This document shows positions 31,520 to 40,656 of a stretch of 64,000 nt of DNA, one piece after another. How positions within the stretch are numbered: position 1 is the first letter of the stretch; each line of letters starts with the position of its first letter. Below the pieces are notes generated by a model. It was not told the DNA's origin. It was given only the letters and a program-made list of their open reading frames with translations, and made no database searches. This DNA comes from Chitinophagaceae bacterium (GTDB lineage Bacteria > Bacteroidota > Bacteroidia > Chitinophagales > Chitinophagaceae): contig CANGYR010000005.1 of assembly GCA_947458275.1 (NCBI GenBank), positions 92,773 through 156,772 on the forward strand. Direction: 5' to 3'. Position numbers and translations under genes: made by a program.

Positions 31520-32045
31520 TACTATGATTTTTTGATTTAGGTTTCATAACTCTCTTAAATTGTAGACTCCTCTTTCCAAAATTAATCAGTAAACCAATGT
31601 CTAATCTATAAATTTCTAAATAATTAATTGCTTGGGCTAGATGCATATCATCAAGTTGCACAACAGCTTTTAGTTCCAACATTATTTTACCTTCTACAAA
31701 AAAATCAACCCTGCGCAATCCGATTTTTTGGCCTTTATAAAAGATATCCATTTCGTGCTCTCTGCTAAATGAAATGTTATTTTGAGCCATTTCAATTGCC
31801 AATGCCCTTTGGTAAATTACTTCTTGAAAGCCATTCCCTATTATACGATGAACTTCCATTGCACAACCAATTACTTTACCGGTTAGATCTGATAGCGGGT
31901 AATCCTGATTTATCATAGCTGTTTTTTGTAACTAGGACTTAGTATACTCTTAAATTAAAATGAGCCTTGAATTTTAACATTAAGCCCGTTTTTTAATCAT
32001 AGTAATCATTTAATCATAGTAGTCATTCAATCATTTAAATCACAG
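31392..32045. mobile_element. Putative ~654-bp inverted-repeat-bounded cassette carrying a GxxExxY ORF
   Basis: 34-bp terminal inverted repeats (31392-31425 and 32012-32045) with 2 mismatches. Confidence 0.6.
31515..31916 (-). CDS. GxxExxY family protein (PD-(D/E)XK nuclease-like)
   Basis: GKVIGCAMEVHRIIGNGFQEVIYQRALAIEM...RRVDFFVEGKIMLELKAV...QAINYLEIYRLDIGLLINFG. Confidence 0.9.
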   Translation of the reverse strand: MINQDYPLSDLTGKVIGCAMEVHRIIGNGFQEVIYQRALAIEMAQNNISFSREHEMDIFYKGQKIGLRRVDFFVEGKIMLELKAVVQLDDMHLAQAINYLEIYRLDIGLLINFGKRSLQFKRVMKPKSKNHSI

Positions 32046-32161
32046 TCCCGACGTTTTACTGCAATTTATTACAGGGCTTCTGTATCAGTAGGAGAAAAAC
32101 ATCAGAAAAAAGATGTTTAAAAACAGTATTAGAAATATACAATCGTTTTCTTTTGACTTTC

Positions 32162-32974
32162 TCAAAACTTCTCCAACACACCCAATCCAAACAAGGCAAA
32201 ATCGTATTTAACGGGATCTTTTCTGTCCATTTGTTTGAGTGCATCAGTCAACTCAACTGCCGCCTGCCAGTCAGATTGCTTCCTCGTTAATAAACCAAAT
32301 CTTTTGGCTACACGCAATACATGCACATCAGTGGGGATGATCAATTGCGATGGCTTGATGTTATTCCATATTCCGAAGTCAACACCTTTTTTATCCTTTC
32401 GCACCATCCAGCGCAGATACATATTCAACCTCTTGCACGATGAGTTTTTTAGCGGAGCAGCAATGTGTTTTCTGGTTCTCTCCGGGACATCCGGTAAAGA
32501 AAAAAAATAGCGATAAAATCCATTCAGTGCATTTTCTATCGATGCATCTTTTTTATTCATCCATTTTGAAAATGCTGTTTCTAGTGTTTGATGTTGTTGG
32601 TAATGAAGTTTAAAAAAAGATACGAAGTATAATAAATCTGTTGCATTGAAGGTACGATGCTTAAATGCTGTAAGTCGTTTCAATTCCTTATCACTGTGAT
32701 GCAAACAAAAATCATGCGGGGCATTGTCCATCAGTTGCAATAACTCTCTAGACTTACTAATAATAGTGGTTCGGTTGCCCCAGGCAAATATAGCCGCAAA
32801 GAAACCCGCAATCTCTATGTCTTGTTGCTTGCTGAATGAATGCGGAATGCATATTGGATCCGCCTCAATAAAAAAAGGCCGATTGTATTCATCCGCTTTA
32901 TTGTCGAGAAATATTTTGAGAGAGGGTTGAATGAGATTGAATTTAGTTGAATATAGTTGAGTATGTCTCTTCAC
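32162..32974 (-). CDS. TIGR02757 family protein
   Basis: LDNKADEYNRPFFIEADPICIPHSFSKQQDIEIAGFFAAIFAWGNRTTIISKSRELL...LYFVSFF. Confidence 0.85.
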   Translation of the reverse strand: MKRHTQLYSTKFNLIQPSLKIFLDNKADEYNRPFFIEADPICIPHSFSKQQDIEIAGFFAAIFAWGNRTTIISKSRELLQLMDNAPHDFCLHHSDKELKRLTAFKHRTFNATDLLYFVSFFKLHYQQHQTLETAFSKWMNKKDASIENALNGFYRYFFSLPDVPERTRKHIAAPLKNSSCKRLNMYLRWMVRKDKKGVDFGIWNNIKPSQLIIPTDVHVLRVAKRFGLLTRKQSDWQAAVELTDALKQMDRKDPVKYDFALFGLGVLEKF

Positions 32975-33060
32975 CGCAGAGAAAGAAGAACACAGAGATA
33001 ACGCAGAGAATAAAGTCCTCTGCGAAAACTCAGCGAACTCTGCGGCTCTGCGGTAAAAAA
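32968..33060. repeat. Imperfect palindromic ACCGCAGAG/CTCTGCGGT intergenic element
   Basis: ttcaccgcagagaaag...cacagagataacgcagag ... ctcagcgaactctgcggctctgcggtaaa. Confidence 0.8.
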
Positions 33061-33111
33061 ATGTTTAGCAGTTTAGGAGATTAGAAGTTTAGTTGTTGCA
33101 ACCTCTTCAAC

Positions 33112-34278
33112 CTATCTCTCCATCGCCTGCTTCAAATCCTCCACCAAATCATCCGCATCTTCAATGCCAATGCTCAATCTGATGAGGCCGTCCGTTAAAC
33201 CATATTTCAGTCTTTCTTCTCTTGGTATGCTGGCATGTGTCATGCTCGCCGGATGATTGATCAACGATTCCACTCCACCTAAACTTTCAGCCAGTGAAAA
33301 TATTTTTGTGCCGGATAATACTTTTGTTGCTGCTTCTATACTTGGATCTTTCAAGGTAAAACTCAGCATGCCGCCAAATCCGCGCATTTGTTTTTTAGCT
33401 ATGGCATAACCCGGGTGATCTTCAAATCCGCACCAATATACTTTGTCCACTTTAGGATGATTACGCAAATAATTCGCCACAACAATCCCATTTTCACAAT
33501 GTGCTTTCATACGCACATGCAATGTTTTGATGCCGCGCAATACCAGAAAACAATCAAAGGGCCCCGGCACCGCGCCGCAACTTTTTTGTATGAAATACAA
33601 CTGATCTCTCAAAGCTGTATCATTCATAATCAATGCACCCTGAATCACATCACTGTGACCGCCCAGATATTTTGTAGAAGAATGCATCACAATGTCTGCG
33701 CCCAAGTCGAGTGGGTTCTGCAGATAGGGAGAAGCAAAGGTGTTATCTACACAGAGTATGGTTCCGGCTTTTTTGGAAATCGCCGCTACGGCTTCGATGT
33801 CCGTTATATTCATCAAAGGATTGGTAGGTGTTTCAATCCATATCAATTTCGTTTTCGCATTCAGCGCCTTGGTGATATTGTCAGGATTCGTGGTGTCGAC
33901 ATAATGGAATTTGATGCCAAACTTTTCAAAGATTTTGGTAAACAAACGATAGGTACCGCCATACATGTCATTACCGGCAATGACTTCATCGCCCGGAACG
34001 AGCAGCTTGATGACCGCATCTGTTGCCGCCACGCCGCTGCCAAACGCCAATCCGTATTTACCATTCTCAATGGTTGCCAATGCCGACTCTAATGCAAAGC
34101 GCGTGGGATTTTGCGAGCGGGCATATTCATAGCCTTTGTGTTGACCCGGAGCCGACTGCACATAAGTGGATGTCTGAAAAATCGGCGTCATAATCGCTCC
34201 AGTAGAAGGATCCGGCTCCGCACCTGCATGAATGAACTTAGTGGCAATTTTTATATTTTTTGATAAATCAATACTCAT
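33112..34278 (-). CDS. Cystathionine gamma-synthase / gamma-lyase family PLP enzyme
   Basis: KIATKFIHAGAEPDPSTGAIMTPIFQTSTYVQ...SRSQNPTR-type region, WIETPTNPLMNITDI, DNTFASPYLQNPLDLGADIVMHSSTKYLGGHSD. Confidence 0.95.
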   Translation of the reverse strand: MSIDLSKNIKIATKFIHAGAEPDPSTGAIMTPIFQTSTYVQSAPGQHKGYEYARSQNPTRFALESALATIENGKYGLAFGSGVAATDAVIKLLVPGDEVIAGNDMYGGTYRLFTKIFEKFGIKFHYVDTTNPDNITKALNAKTKLIWIETPTNPLMNITDIEAVAAISKKAGTILCVDNTFASPYLQNPLDLGADIVMHSSTKYLGGHSDVIQGALIMNDTALRDQLYFIQKSCGAVPGPFDCFLVLRGIKTLHVRMKAHCENGIVVANYLRNHPKVDKVYWCGFEDHPGYAIAKKQMRGFGGMLSFTLKDPSIEAATKVLSGTKIFSLAESLGGVESLINHPASMTHASIPREERLKYGLTDGLIRLSIGIEDADDLVEDLKQAMER

Positions 34279-34333
34279 TTGATGAAATATTTAGGGAGCA
34301 TAAAATTAGGAATAATTATTCCAAGGAAAGAGG

Positions 34334-36181
34334 TTAACGGCCAAGAATCTTTGCCACACAGAGATAACGCCAGTCATGATTTTTTTCATCATGAGCATGG
34401 GCAGGAATAACTTTTTTCTGTAAAGTCTGTTTATTCAAAATTCCGTTTTGAACGAGTTTCGTCTTGGCTTCGGTTACTGCTTCCTGCATCACGGGAGCAT
34501 CGAGCCATTTCTTTTGCGGCGGCTCGTAGCCAATTTTGTCGGTACGCCACACTATTTCATCAGGAAGTTTTTTGTCCATCAGTTTACGTAAAATATGTTT
34601 GGTAAAGCCTCCTTTGATTTTATAATCTGCCGGCAAGGAAAAAATAAATTTCACCAGTTCATGAGATAAAAACGGCAATCTCGCTTCACAACCGTGCGCC
34701 ATCGAATTGCGGTCGCTGAAGCGCAGCAATTCTTCAATACCATGCTCCATCATATTGAAACAAAGAATATCATTCAGTTTGGTCACCACCGGCTTATGTA
34801 TACCATCCCACTCTCTTCCTTTTAAAAGAGAAAGCAAATCCTTGCTTACATCATGATTGTGTGCAATTTTATTGTACTCTCTTTTTTCCAAAGCAAGCGA
34901 CACATGAGAAGGAAGATAGGCGGCAACATAATTTTTTATTCCCCACTCAACCTTGATATTATTTTTTTTGAGTGACCGCATTTCATTCCGCATTTTAAAA
35001 AACTGATAGCGGCTAACCTTCTCTTGCAAATACCAGTGCAGATAACGGTGATAACCAGCGAGCACCTCATCGGCTCCCTGACCATCGAGCAAGACCTTTA
35101 TACCGTTCTCTTTGGCTAATTTAAACACACGATATTGCGCATATACACTTGATGAAGGAATGGGCTCTTCATGATGATACATCAGCTTTTCAAAATCCTC
35201 ATACAACTCTTGTTCGTTGGGCGTTACTATGTGATTGGTAATCTTCAATTGATTTGATACGGTTTGAATAAAACGACTCTCGTCTTTTTCAAATCCCGGA
35301 AAAACAGCAGAAAAAGTTTGTACGTCCTTCGGCTGAAATTGTTTTATGTAATACAATATAGATGAACTGTCAAGACCTCCGCTCAAACTGGTTCCCACAG
35401 CCACATCACTTCTTAATCTTCTTGACACTGAAACAGCAAACAATTCGTTCAGTTTTGTAACCGCTTCCTCTTGATCTATTGTATTCAACTGCTGCTTATC
35501 GATGTTCCAGTATTTGCGGACAGATAATTTTCCTTTACGAAAGAGCAAATAATGAGACGGGGGAAGGGAAGATATGTCATTAAAAAAAGTCTGGGTTTTG
35601 TCTGCCGGATTTTGCACATACCCCAATGTGATGTAGTTGAGAATCATTTTGTAATCTGCCTCTTTTTCAATTCCTGCAGCCCATATTGCTTTCATTTCAC
35701 TGGCAAAAACAAAAACTTCTTTTTCATTAAAATAATAGAATGGCTTTTCACCAAAACGATCGCGCGCTGCAATCAAAGTCTGCTCAGCTTCATCCCATAA
35801 TGCAAAAGAAAACATTCCATCGAAATGCTGCAGACATTTGATTTTATAATAATCATAGGCCGCCATGATTACTTCGGTATCGCTGTTGGAGAAAAATTTA
35901 TAGCCAACCTTTTTCAGCTCATCTCTTAATTCGATATAATTATAGAGTTCGCCATTATACACGATAGTGTATCTGCCCATATAATGCATGGGCTGTGCCG
36001 CCTGATCAGTGAGATCAATTATGGCCAACCGACGGTGTGAGAAGCCAACTCGCTTGCCTTCATTCATCCATACGCCCTCTCCATCGGGACCACGATGGCG
36101 CAAAGTATCACCCATACGCTGCAAAACATAGGTGTTAATGTGTTCCTGATTGGGAGATATGATACCGGCTATTCCGCACAT
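34334..36181 (-). CDS. asnB: Asparagine synthase (glutamine-hydrolysing)
   Basis: MCGIAGIIS...HRGPDGEGVW..., VAVGTSLSGGLDSSSI, DGQGADEVLAGYHRY. Confidence 0.95.
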   Translation of the reverse strand: MCGIAGIISPNQEHINTYVLQRMGDTLRHRGPDGEGVWMNEGKRVGFSHRRLAIIDLTDQAAQPMHYMGRYTIVYNGELYNYIELRDELKKVGYKFFSNSDTEVIMAAYDYYKIKCLQHFDGMFSFALWDEAEQTLIAARDRFGEKPFYYFNEKEVFVFASEMKAIWAAGIEKEADYKMILNYITLGYVQNPADKTQTFFNDISSLPPSHYLLFRKGKLSVRKYWNIDKQQLNTIDQEEAVTKLNELFAVSVSRRLRSDVAVGTSLSGGLDSSSILYYIKQFQPKDVQTFSAVFPGFEKDESRFIQTVSNQLKITNHIVTPNEQELYEDFEKLMYHHEEPIPSSSVYAQYRVFKLAKENGIKVLLDGQGADEVLAGYHRYLHWYLQEKVSRYQFFKMRNEMRSLKKNNIKVEWGIKNYVAAYLPSHVSLALEKREYNKIAHNHDVSKDLLSLLKGREWDGIHKPVVTKLNDILCFNMMEHGIEELLRFSDRNSMAHGCEARLPFLSHELVKFIFSLPADYKIKGGFTKHILRKLMDKKLPDEIVWRTDKIGYEPPQKKWLDAPVMQEAVTEAKTKLVQNGILNKQTLQKKVIPAHAHDEKNHDWRYLCVAKILGR

Positions 36182-36410
36182 GCTATAAATATCCTACTAA
36201 TAATTAAATGAAAAAGTGATAATGTTAGTATGTGTATAAATACAGGAGAATATAAAATAAAAAAAGGAAACTAGCCCCTCCTGTAGTTACCGCCTTGTGT
36301 TTGCACAAGCGGCTTAAATAGTTGAGTGGTTTAGGAGTTTAGGTGGTTTAGATTTTTCTTCTCCCTTGTTGGTGTCATCAACAACAACGGAGATAATATT
36401 TCAGCCCCTC

Positions 36411-37019
36411 CTACGGAGGGGTTGGGGAGGTACTGAATAATGTTGCTTTTCCTAAAGCATGCTCTTTAACTGCAGGAAAAAATTCATCATAACATCGCTG
36501 AAGCTGTTCAATATTTTTTTCGAAGACTGAAAAAGCGGGACTGGCATCACTAAGATATTTTGCTCTTCTTACAACCCCACCAAAACTTTTTTCAATTCCC
36601 CATGTGTGCCGATAATTCAAGAGCCAGTTTTGCTGACGCATATAGTGAAATGCCGCACTAAAGTTTTCGGGAAAGAACACAGACTGATTGGCAAGCTGTG
36701 TATAAGTCTCTTCTGCAAAGTCAGACAAATGCTGCTCTTGAGAGAACTCCTGGCTGTCATTAGCAAGAAAATAATCATACACTACATCCGCGAAAGCAGC
36801 CGCATAAAGCCCATAAAAGGGCTTGAACAGCTGTTTGATTCGTTGTGTCGACTCATGCTGGTCTGTAAAAGCATCTATGGAACGATGCAACAAAATGCCT
36901 TGGTGTATCTTTTCAGGATAATCATATTGTTTTTTTCCTTTTACGAAATCGCTGATCATATTGCCCAGCAACAATTCGGGTTGATTGAAGGAGAGATAAG
37001 CGTGAGCCAGAAAATTCAT
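36411..37019 (-). CDS. ACP phosphodiesterase family protein (DUF479/AcpH-like)
   Basis: MNFLAHAYLSFNQPELLLGNMISDFVKGKKQYDYPEKIHQGILLHRSIDAFTDQH. Confidence 0.93.
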   Translation of the reverse strand: MNFLAHAYLSFNQPELLLGNMISDFVKGKKQYDYPEKIHQGILLHRSIDAFTDQHESTQRIKQLFKPFYGLYAAAFADVVYDYFLANDSQEFSQEQHLSDFAEETYTQLANQSVFFPENFSAAFHYMRQQNWLLNYRHTWGIEKSFGGVVRRAKYLSDASPAFSVFEKNIEQLQRCYDEFFPAVKEHALGKATLFSTSPTPP

Positions 37020-37069
37020 TTGTAAATTTACAGATATAGTGTTGATAAATATTTACTTTCGTATATCAT

Positions 37070-37870
37070 ATGTCATCATTAACAGTTACAACCATTCAGG
37101 CTAATTTATTTTGGGAGAATAAAACTTCCAACCTGAATATGCTGGAGGAAAAAATTCTTTCTATAAAAGAAAGAACCGAGGTGATTATTCTTCCCGAGAT
37201 GTTCAGCACCGGCTTTACCATGAATCCGTCTGCATTTGCAGAAAAAATGGATGGTGCTACCATAGAACGAATGAGAGATTGGAGTAAAAAGAAGAATGCA
37301 ATCATCACCGGAAGTATCATTATTGAGGAAGAGGAGAAATATTATAACCGGCTTATCTGGATGTTGCCCAATGGCACTTATGGATTTTACGATAAGAGGC
37401 ATCTGTTTGCTTTTGCCGGAGAAAACAATCATTATGCTGCGGGTAACAAAAGATTAATCGCTTCGGTTAAGGGCTGGAAAATCAATTTGCAGATATGTTA
37501 CGATTTGAGATTCCCTGTTTGGGCGCGACAACATCCTTTGAGCGCACCCGACCGAACTGATGCCGAGTATGATGTACTGATATACGTGGCGAACTGGCCG
37601 GAGAGGAGGAGTGGCGCCTGGAAATCACTGCTGACTGCAAGAGCCATTGAAAATCAGTGTTATGTTATCGGCGTAAACCGAGTAGGTAAAGACGGTAAAG
37701 ATATTTATCATAATGGCGACAGTATGATTATCAATCCCCTTGGAGAAATCATTCATCATGTTGCTGATAAGGAAGATGTATTTACAACTACGCTGAATAA
37801 AGAAGCGCTGACTGAAGTGCGAACCAAATTTCCTTTTCTGAAAGACAGCGATGAATTCATTATTCGTTAG
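37070..37870 (+). CDS. Carbon-nitrogen hydrolase (nitrilase/omega-amidase family)
   Basis: VIILPEMFSTGFTMNP, YDKRHLFAFAGENNHYAAG, NLQICYDLRFPVWARQ. Confidence 0.95.
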   Translation: MSSLTVTTIQANLFWENKTSNLNMLEEKILSIKERTEVIILPEMFSTGFTMNPSAFAEKMDGATIERMRDWSKKKNAIITGSIIIEEEEKYYNRLIWMLPNGTYGFYDKRHLFAFAGENNHYAAGNKRLIASVKGWKINLQICYDLRFPVWARQHPLSAPDRTDAEYDVLIYVANWPERRSGAWKSLLTARAIENQCYVIGVNRVGKDGKDIYHNGDSMIINPLGEIIHHVADKEDVFTTTLNKEALTEVRTKFPFLKDSDEFIIR

Positions 37871-39333
37871 TCCGGCTGCCTGATATTTTTTTTATAAATC
37901 AACTCTTTTGTAACAGTCATTTTTTTGTCAATACCTTTCATTAGACTTTCATAATCTATTTTAACCTCTACATCCGGGGGAATACCGCTTCCTTTAAGAT
38001 TCGGATGGTTGTACTGAACTAATCTGAACAATGGCAGCCTTATATGAAGTCGAGTGTTTTGCAGTACAATATCAGGTATCAAAATACCATTGTTGCCATA
38101 CCATCCTCCTCCTGTTTCTTCTCCAATAATCGTTATTCCTTCCTGGCCTTTTACAGCATTAGTAAACAAGCATGATGCAGAAAAAGTTGGTCCGCTTGTA
38201 AGCACATATACATTGCCGCTATAATGATGCTTCTTTTTGATTTTATATACTTTCTTTTCCAAACTCCGGAAATGAAATTTTCCGTCTGACATTTTTTTTG
38301 TGGTCAAAATCATTTGAAGGGTATTAAAAAATCCGCCGTTGATGTGTCGGGAATAGGGTGCAATTGTATTGGAAACAGAATAAAGGCTGTCTGCTACCTT
38401 AAAAGGTTTTCTGGAAATATACTTTGTCAATAAAGTAGAGGCATTAACTCTGCCGCCTCCATTCAATCGAATATCAAGTATGAGATTGGGGACATTATTC
38501 TTTTTTAAGGATGCAAATGAACGTTTGAAAAAATAACGCTGATTCCATTTGGTGAAATTATCAAGCGACATTACAGCAAATTGTCCTGAACTGTCAATTG
38601 AAAGGCTCATTGGTGCACGTGCACTCGAAAGTGTTGGTTTTCCCTTTTTTGTGCTGTCTTCAGCAGGAAGGAATGCCGGCAGCGTAGTTTGATGGACTAT
38701 TCCAACGGAATCTTTATATCCAATGCGATATTCCTTCATTGTCCCAAATATGGACCGGTAATAATAGGAAAAGCCGGAACTCAACTTGATAAAATTTAAA
38801 TTTTCAGCAAACCCGTCTTGTGAAAGGCGACTAAACATCATATGAATCAGGCTGTCTATCTGTATGCCATTAATATGCTTAATAAGGTCCCCTTTTCTAA
38901 TAGATGAATCACGTTGTTGTAAATTCCTTATGACGACAACCGTATCTTTCCAAATTCTAAGCAACAAAGGAAACATTGGGGGTTTGTTTTTTATTTCCCA
39001 TCTGTTAAATGATTTACTCATGCCCATACTTGTATGACCGCAACGAATTTTACTGATAACAGGAGCAACAATATCCCAGCCAAATTCTCGTTCAGTCATG
39101 CTGTCTTTTATTTTTTCGTATTGTCCTGTAAAATAATAGTCCATACTATCTTTTGATGTATACCAATAGATTGAAGGATGTTTATCTTCCAGAATATTCC
39201 TTAGTAAATGAAAGTCTGCTTGTAGAGCATCTTTTGAGTATCTCTTTTCAGGCGAATAGTTTTTCCTGCCGGCTGAACAGGAAAAAAGCAGTAAGATAAT
39301 AACCAGATGAAAAAAAATAATCAACCTATGCAT
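37867..39333 (-). CDS. S41 family peptidase (C-terminal processing protease-like)
   Basis: NLILDIRLNGGGRVNAS...; VYVLTSGPTFSASCLFTNAVKGQEGITIIGEETGGG. Confidence 0.88.
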   Translation of the reverse strand: MHRLIIFFHLVIILLLFSCSAGRKNYSPEKRYSKDALQADFHLLRNILEDKHPSIYWYTSKDSMDYYFTGQYEKIKDSMTEREFGWDIVAPVISKIRCGHTSMGMSKSFNRWEIKNKPPMFPLLLRIWKDTVVVIRNLQQRDSSIRKGDLIKHINGIQIDSLIHMMFSRLSQDGFAENLNFIKLSSGFSYYYRSIFGTMKEYRIGYKDSVGIVHQTTLPAFLPAEDSTKKGKPTLSSARAPMSLSIDSSGQFAVMSLDNFTKWNQRYFFKRSFASLKKNNVPNLILDIRLNGGGRVNASTLLTKYISRKPFKVADSLYSVSNTIAPYSRHINGGFFNTLQMILTTKKMSDGKFHFRSLEKKVYKIKKKHHYSGNVYVLTSGPTFSASCLFTNAVKGQEGITIIGEETGGGWYGNNGILIPDIVLQNTRLHIRLPLFRLVQYNHPNLKGSGIPPDVEVKIDYESLMKGIDKKMTVTKELIYKKNIRQPD

Positions 39334-39387
39334 ATAATATCCGAAAGAAAAGGAAACTTGGCTTTTCGTACATCTAAGTTAATTGTT

Positions 39388-39825
39388 TTAATGTGAAGTG
39401 AATTGTTCTGTTGTCTGATTTCCAATAACCATTTTCTTCATAGTAGACAATACATCCTGCATCACCGTCTGCAACTGTTCGTCTTTTTTCTGAATGCTGC
39501 CGATAATAGCGTAAAGCATTTCTTTTTCCAATACAAAATGATTCTTTGGATTTTCATTTTCGGCAACATAGTTATTGGATGTAATCGAATCCTGCGGATC
39601 TGTGAATAAATTTTCAACCGGAATATCCAGCATTGCAGATATGTCTTCCAGCTGACTGAGTGTTACATCAGTTAAATCATTCTCAATGTTGCTGATGGCC
39701 GCCTCTGACAAACGAAGCGCAGAGGCCATTTCTCTTTGCTTTACGGATTTAATGTTTCTCCATTTACGAATGTTGGAGCCAATTTTTAATCTCTCGTAAC
39801 CGGAGATGTTGTTTTTCTTTTTCAT
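39388..39825 (-). CDS. Helix-turn-helix (XRE family) transcriptional regulator
   Basis: IGSNIRKWRNIKSVKQREMASALRLSEAAISNIENDLTDVTLSQLEDISAMLDI. Confidence 0.92.
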   Translation of the reverse strand: MKKKNNISGYERLKIGSNIRKWRNIKSVKQREMASALRLSEAAISNIENDLTDVTLSQLEDISAMLDIPVENLFTDPQDSITSNNYVAENENPKNHFVLEKEMLYAIIGSIQKKDEQLQTVMQDVLSTMKKMVIGNQTTEQFTSH

Positions 39826-40117
39826 TGTTAAAGTTTTATTGATAAGGATTAAGTTGTAAAAGTAAATTCAGAAAAAATTTTTTTAAAGGATTTATTCTGC
39901 TTTAGGAAAGAGAAAAAAGCAAATTTTAGCAGAGGAAAACACGGAAAAACAAAGGCTTAATAAATTTAGTTTCAACTGAAATTAATTAAGCGCGAAAAAT
40001 TGGGCATTATGATTCAATGAAAGATTTTTACATCATCAATGGCCATTGAAACGGAAAAGCTGAAAACCGGTAAAAAGAGTAAGCAAATTTTAAATACAAT
40101 CCGTAAAACAACACTTT

Positions 40118-40597
40118 ATGAAAAGACTATTATTTATTGCACTGATGTGCTATGCTTCTTCTGTCAATGCTCAACAAGCAAGGCTGGCTGTGCCAGATAA
40201 CGAATTGACTTGTCCGGAAGGATATATTTTTGGCTACACCTTTCAATTGGATATTTTTAATTTTCACAAACCAAGAACCGGTTGTACTTCTGGATTTGGT
40301 CTGTGCTTCAGACTTGCTGTAGGTGTAAAGTGTATTCAGTTTGAACAGAAGGCGTTATTATCATCTGGAAAAGTAAGTGGCTACGCGAGGCTTGCTAAAT
40401 CCACAGCTGAGCTGCACCTACCACTTGAAATGAAAAACGACACCAGATTCAGTTCAACAAACATGACACAATTTGAAATTGACCCCAATACATTGTCTTT
40501 TGTAAACAATGCGGGTCTGGCAAAATGGGTAAAAGGAGGAGTTTACCCGGTCACCATAATGAACAATGAATATATTATTAAACTACCAATCAATTAA
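40118..40597 (+). CDS. Secreted hypothetical protein
   Basis: Signal peptide MKRLLFIALMCYASSVNAQ; cysteine-containing; no recognised family. Confidence 0.65.
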   Translation: MKRLLFIALMCYASSVNAQQARLAVPDNELTCPEGYIFGYTFQLDIFNFHKPRTGCTSGFGLCFRLAVGVKCIQFEQKALLSSGKVSGYARLAKSTAELHLPLEMKNDTRFSSTNMTQFEIDPNTLSFVNNAGLAKWVKGGVYPVTIMNNEYIIKLPIN

Positions 40598-40606
40598 TCA
40601 ACTTTC

Positions 40607-40641
40607 GGGCGATGATAATTATAATTGTCGCCCTTTTTTTT
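40607..40641 (+). terminator. Terminator after the 40118 gene
   Basis: GGGCGATGATAATTATAATTGTCGCCC then T8; overlaps the ORF-track start at 40612. Confidence 0.85.
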
Positions 40642-40656
40642 ATTAAATCTGCATCA

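Noticed and set aside
31390-31540. CRISPR array interpretation of the 65-bp repeats
   Set aside because: Contiguous tandem units with no unique spacers and no cas genes
33388-34092. 234-aa plus-strand ORF
   Set aside because: Antisense shadow of the cystathionine synthase-like gene
38613-38624. GTGCACGTGCAC as a parS site
   Set aside because: Palindromic with a CACGTG core but flanks do not match parS, and it is inside the S41 peptidase CDS
40612-40656. Upstream start for the 40612-41259 ORF
   Set aside because: The ATG lies within a strong terminator hairpin; ATG at 40657 gives a proper lipoprotein signal
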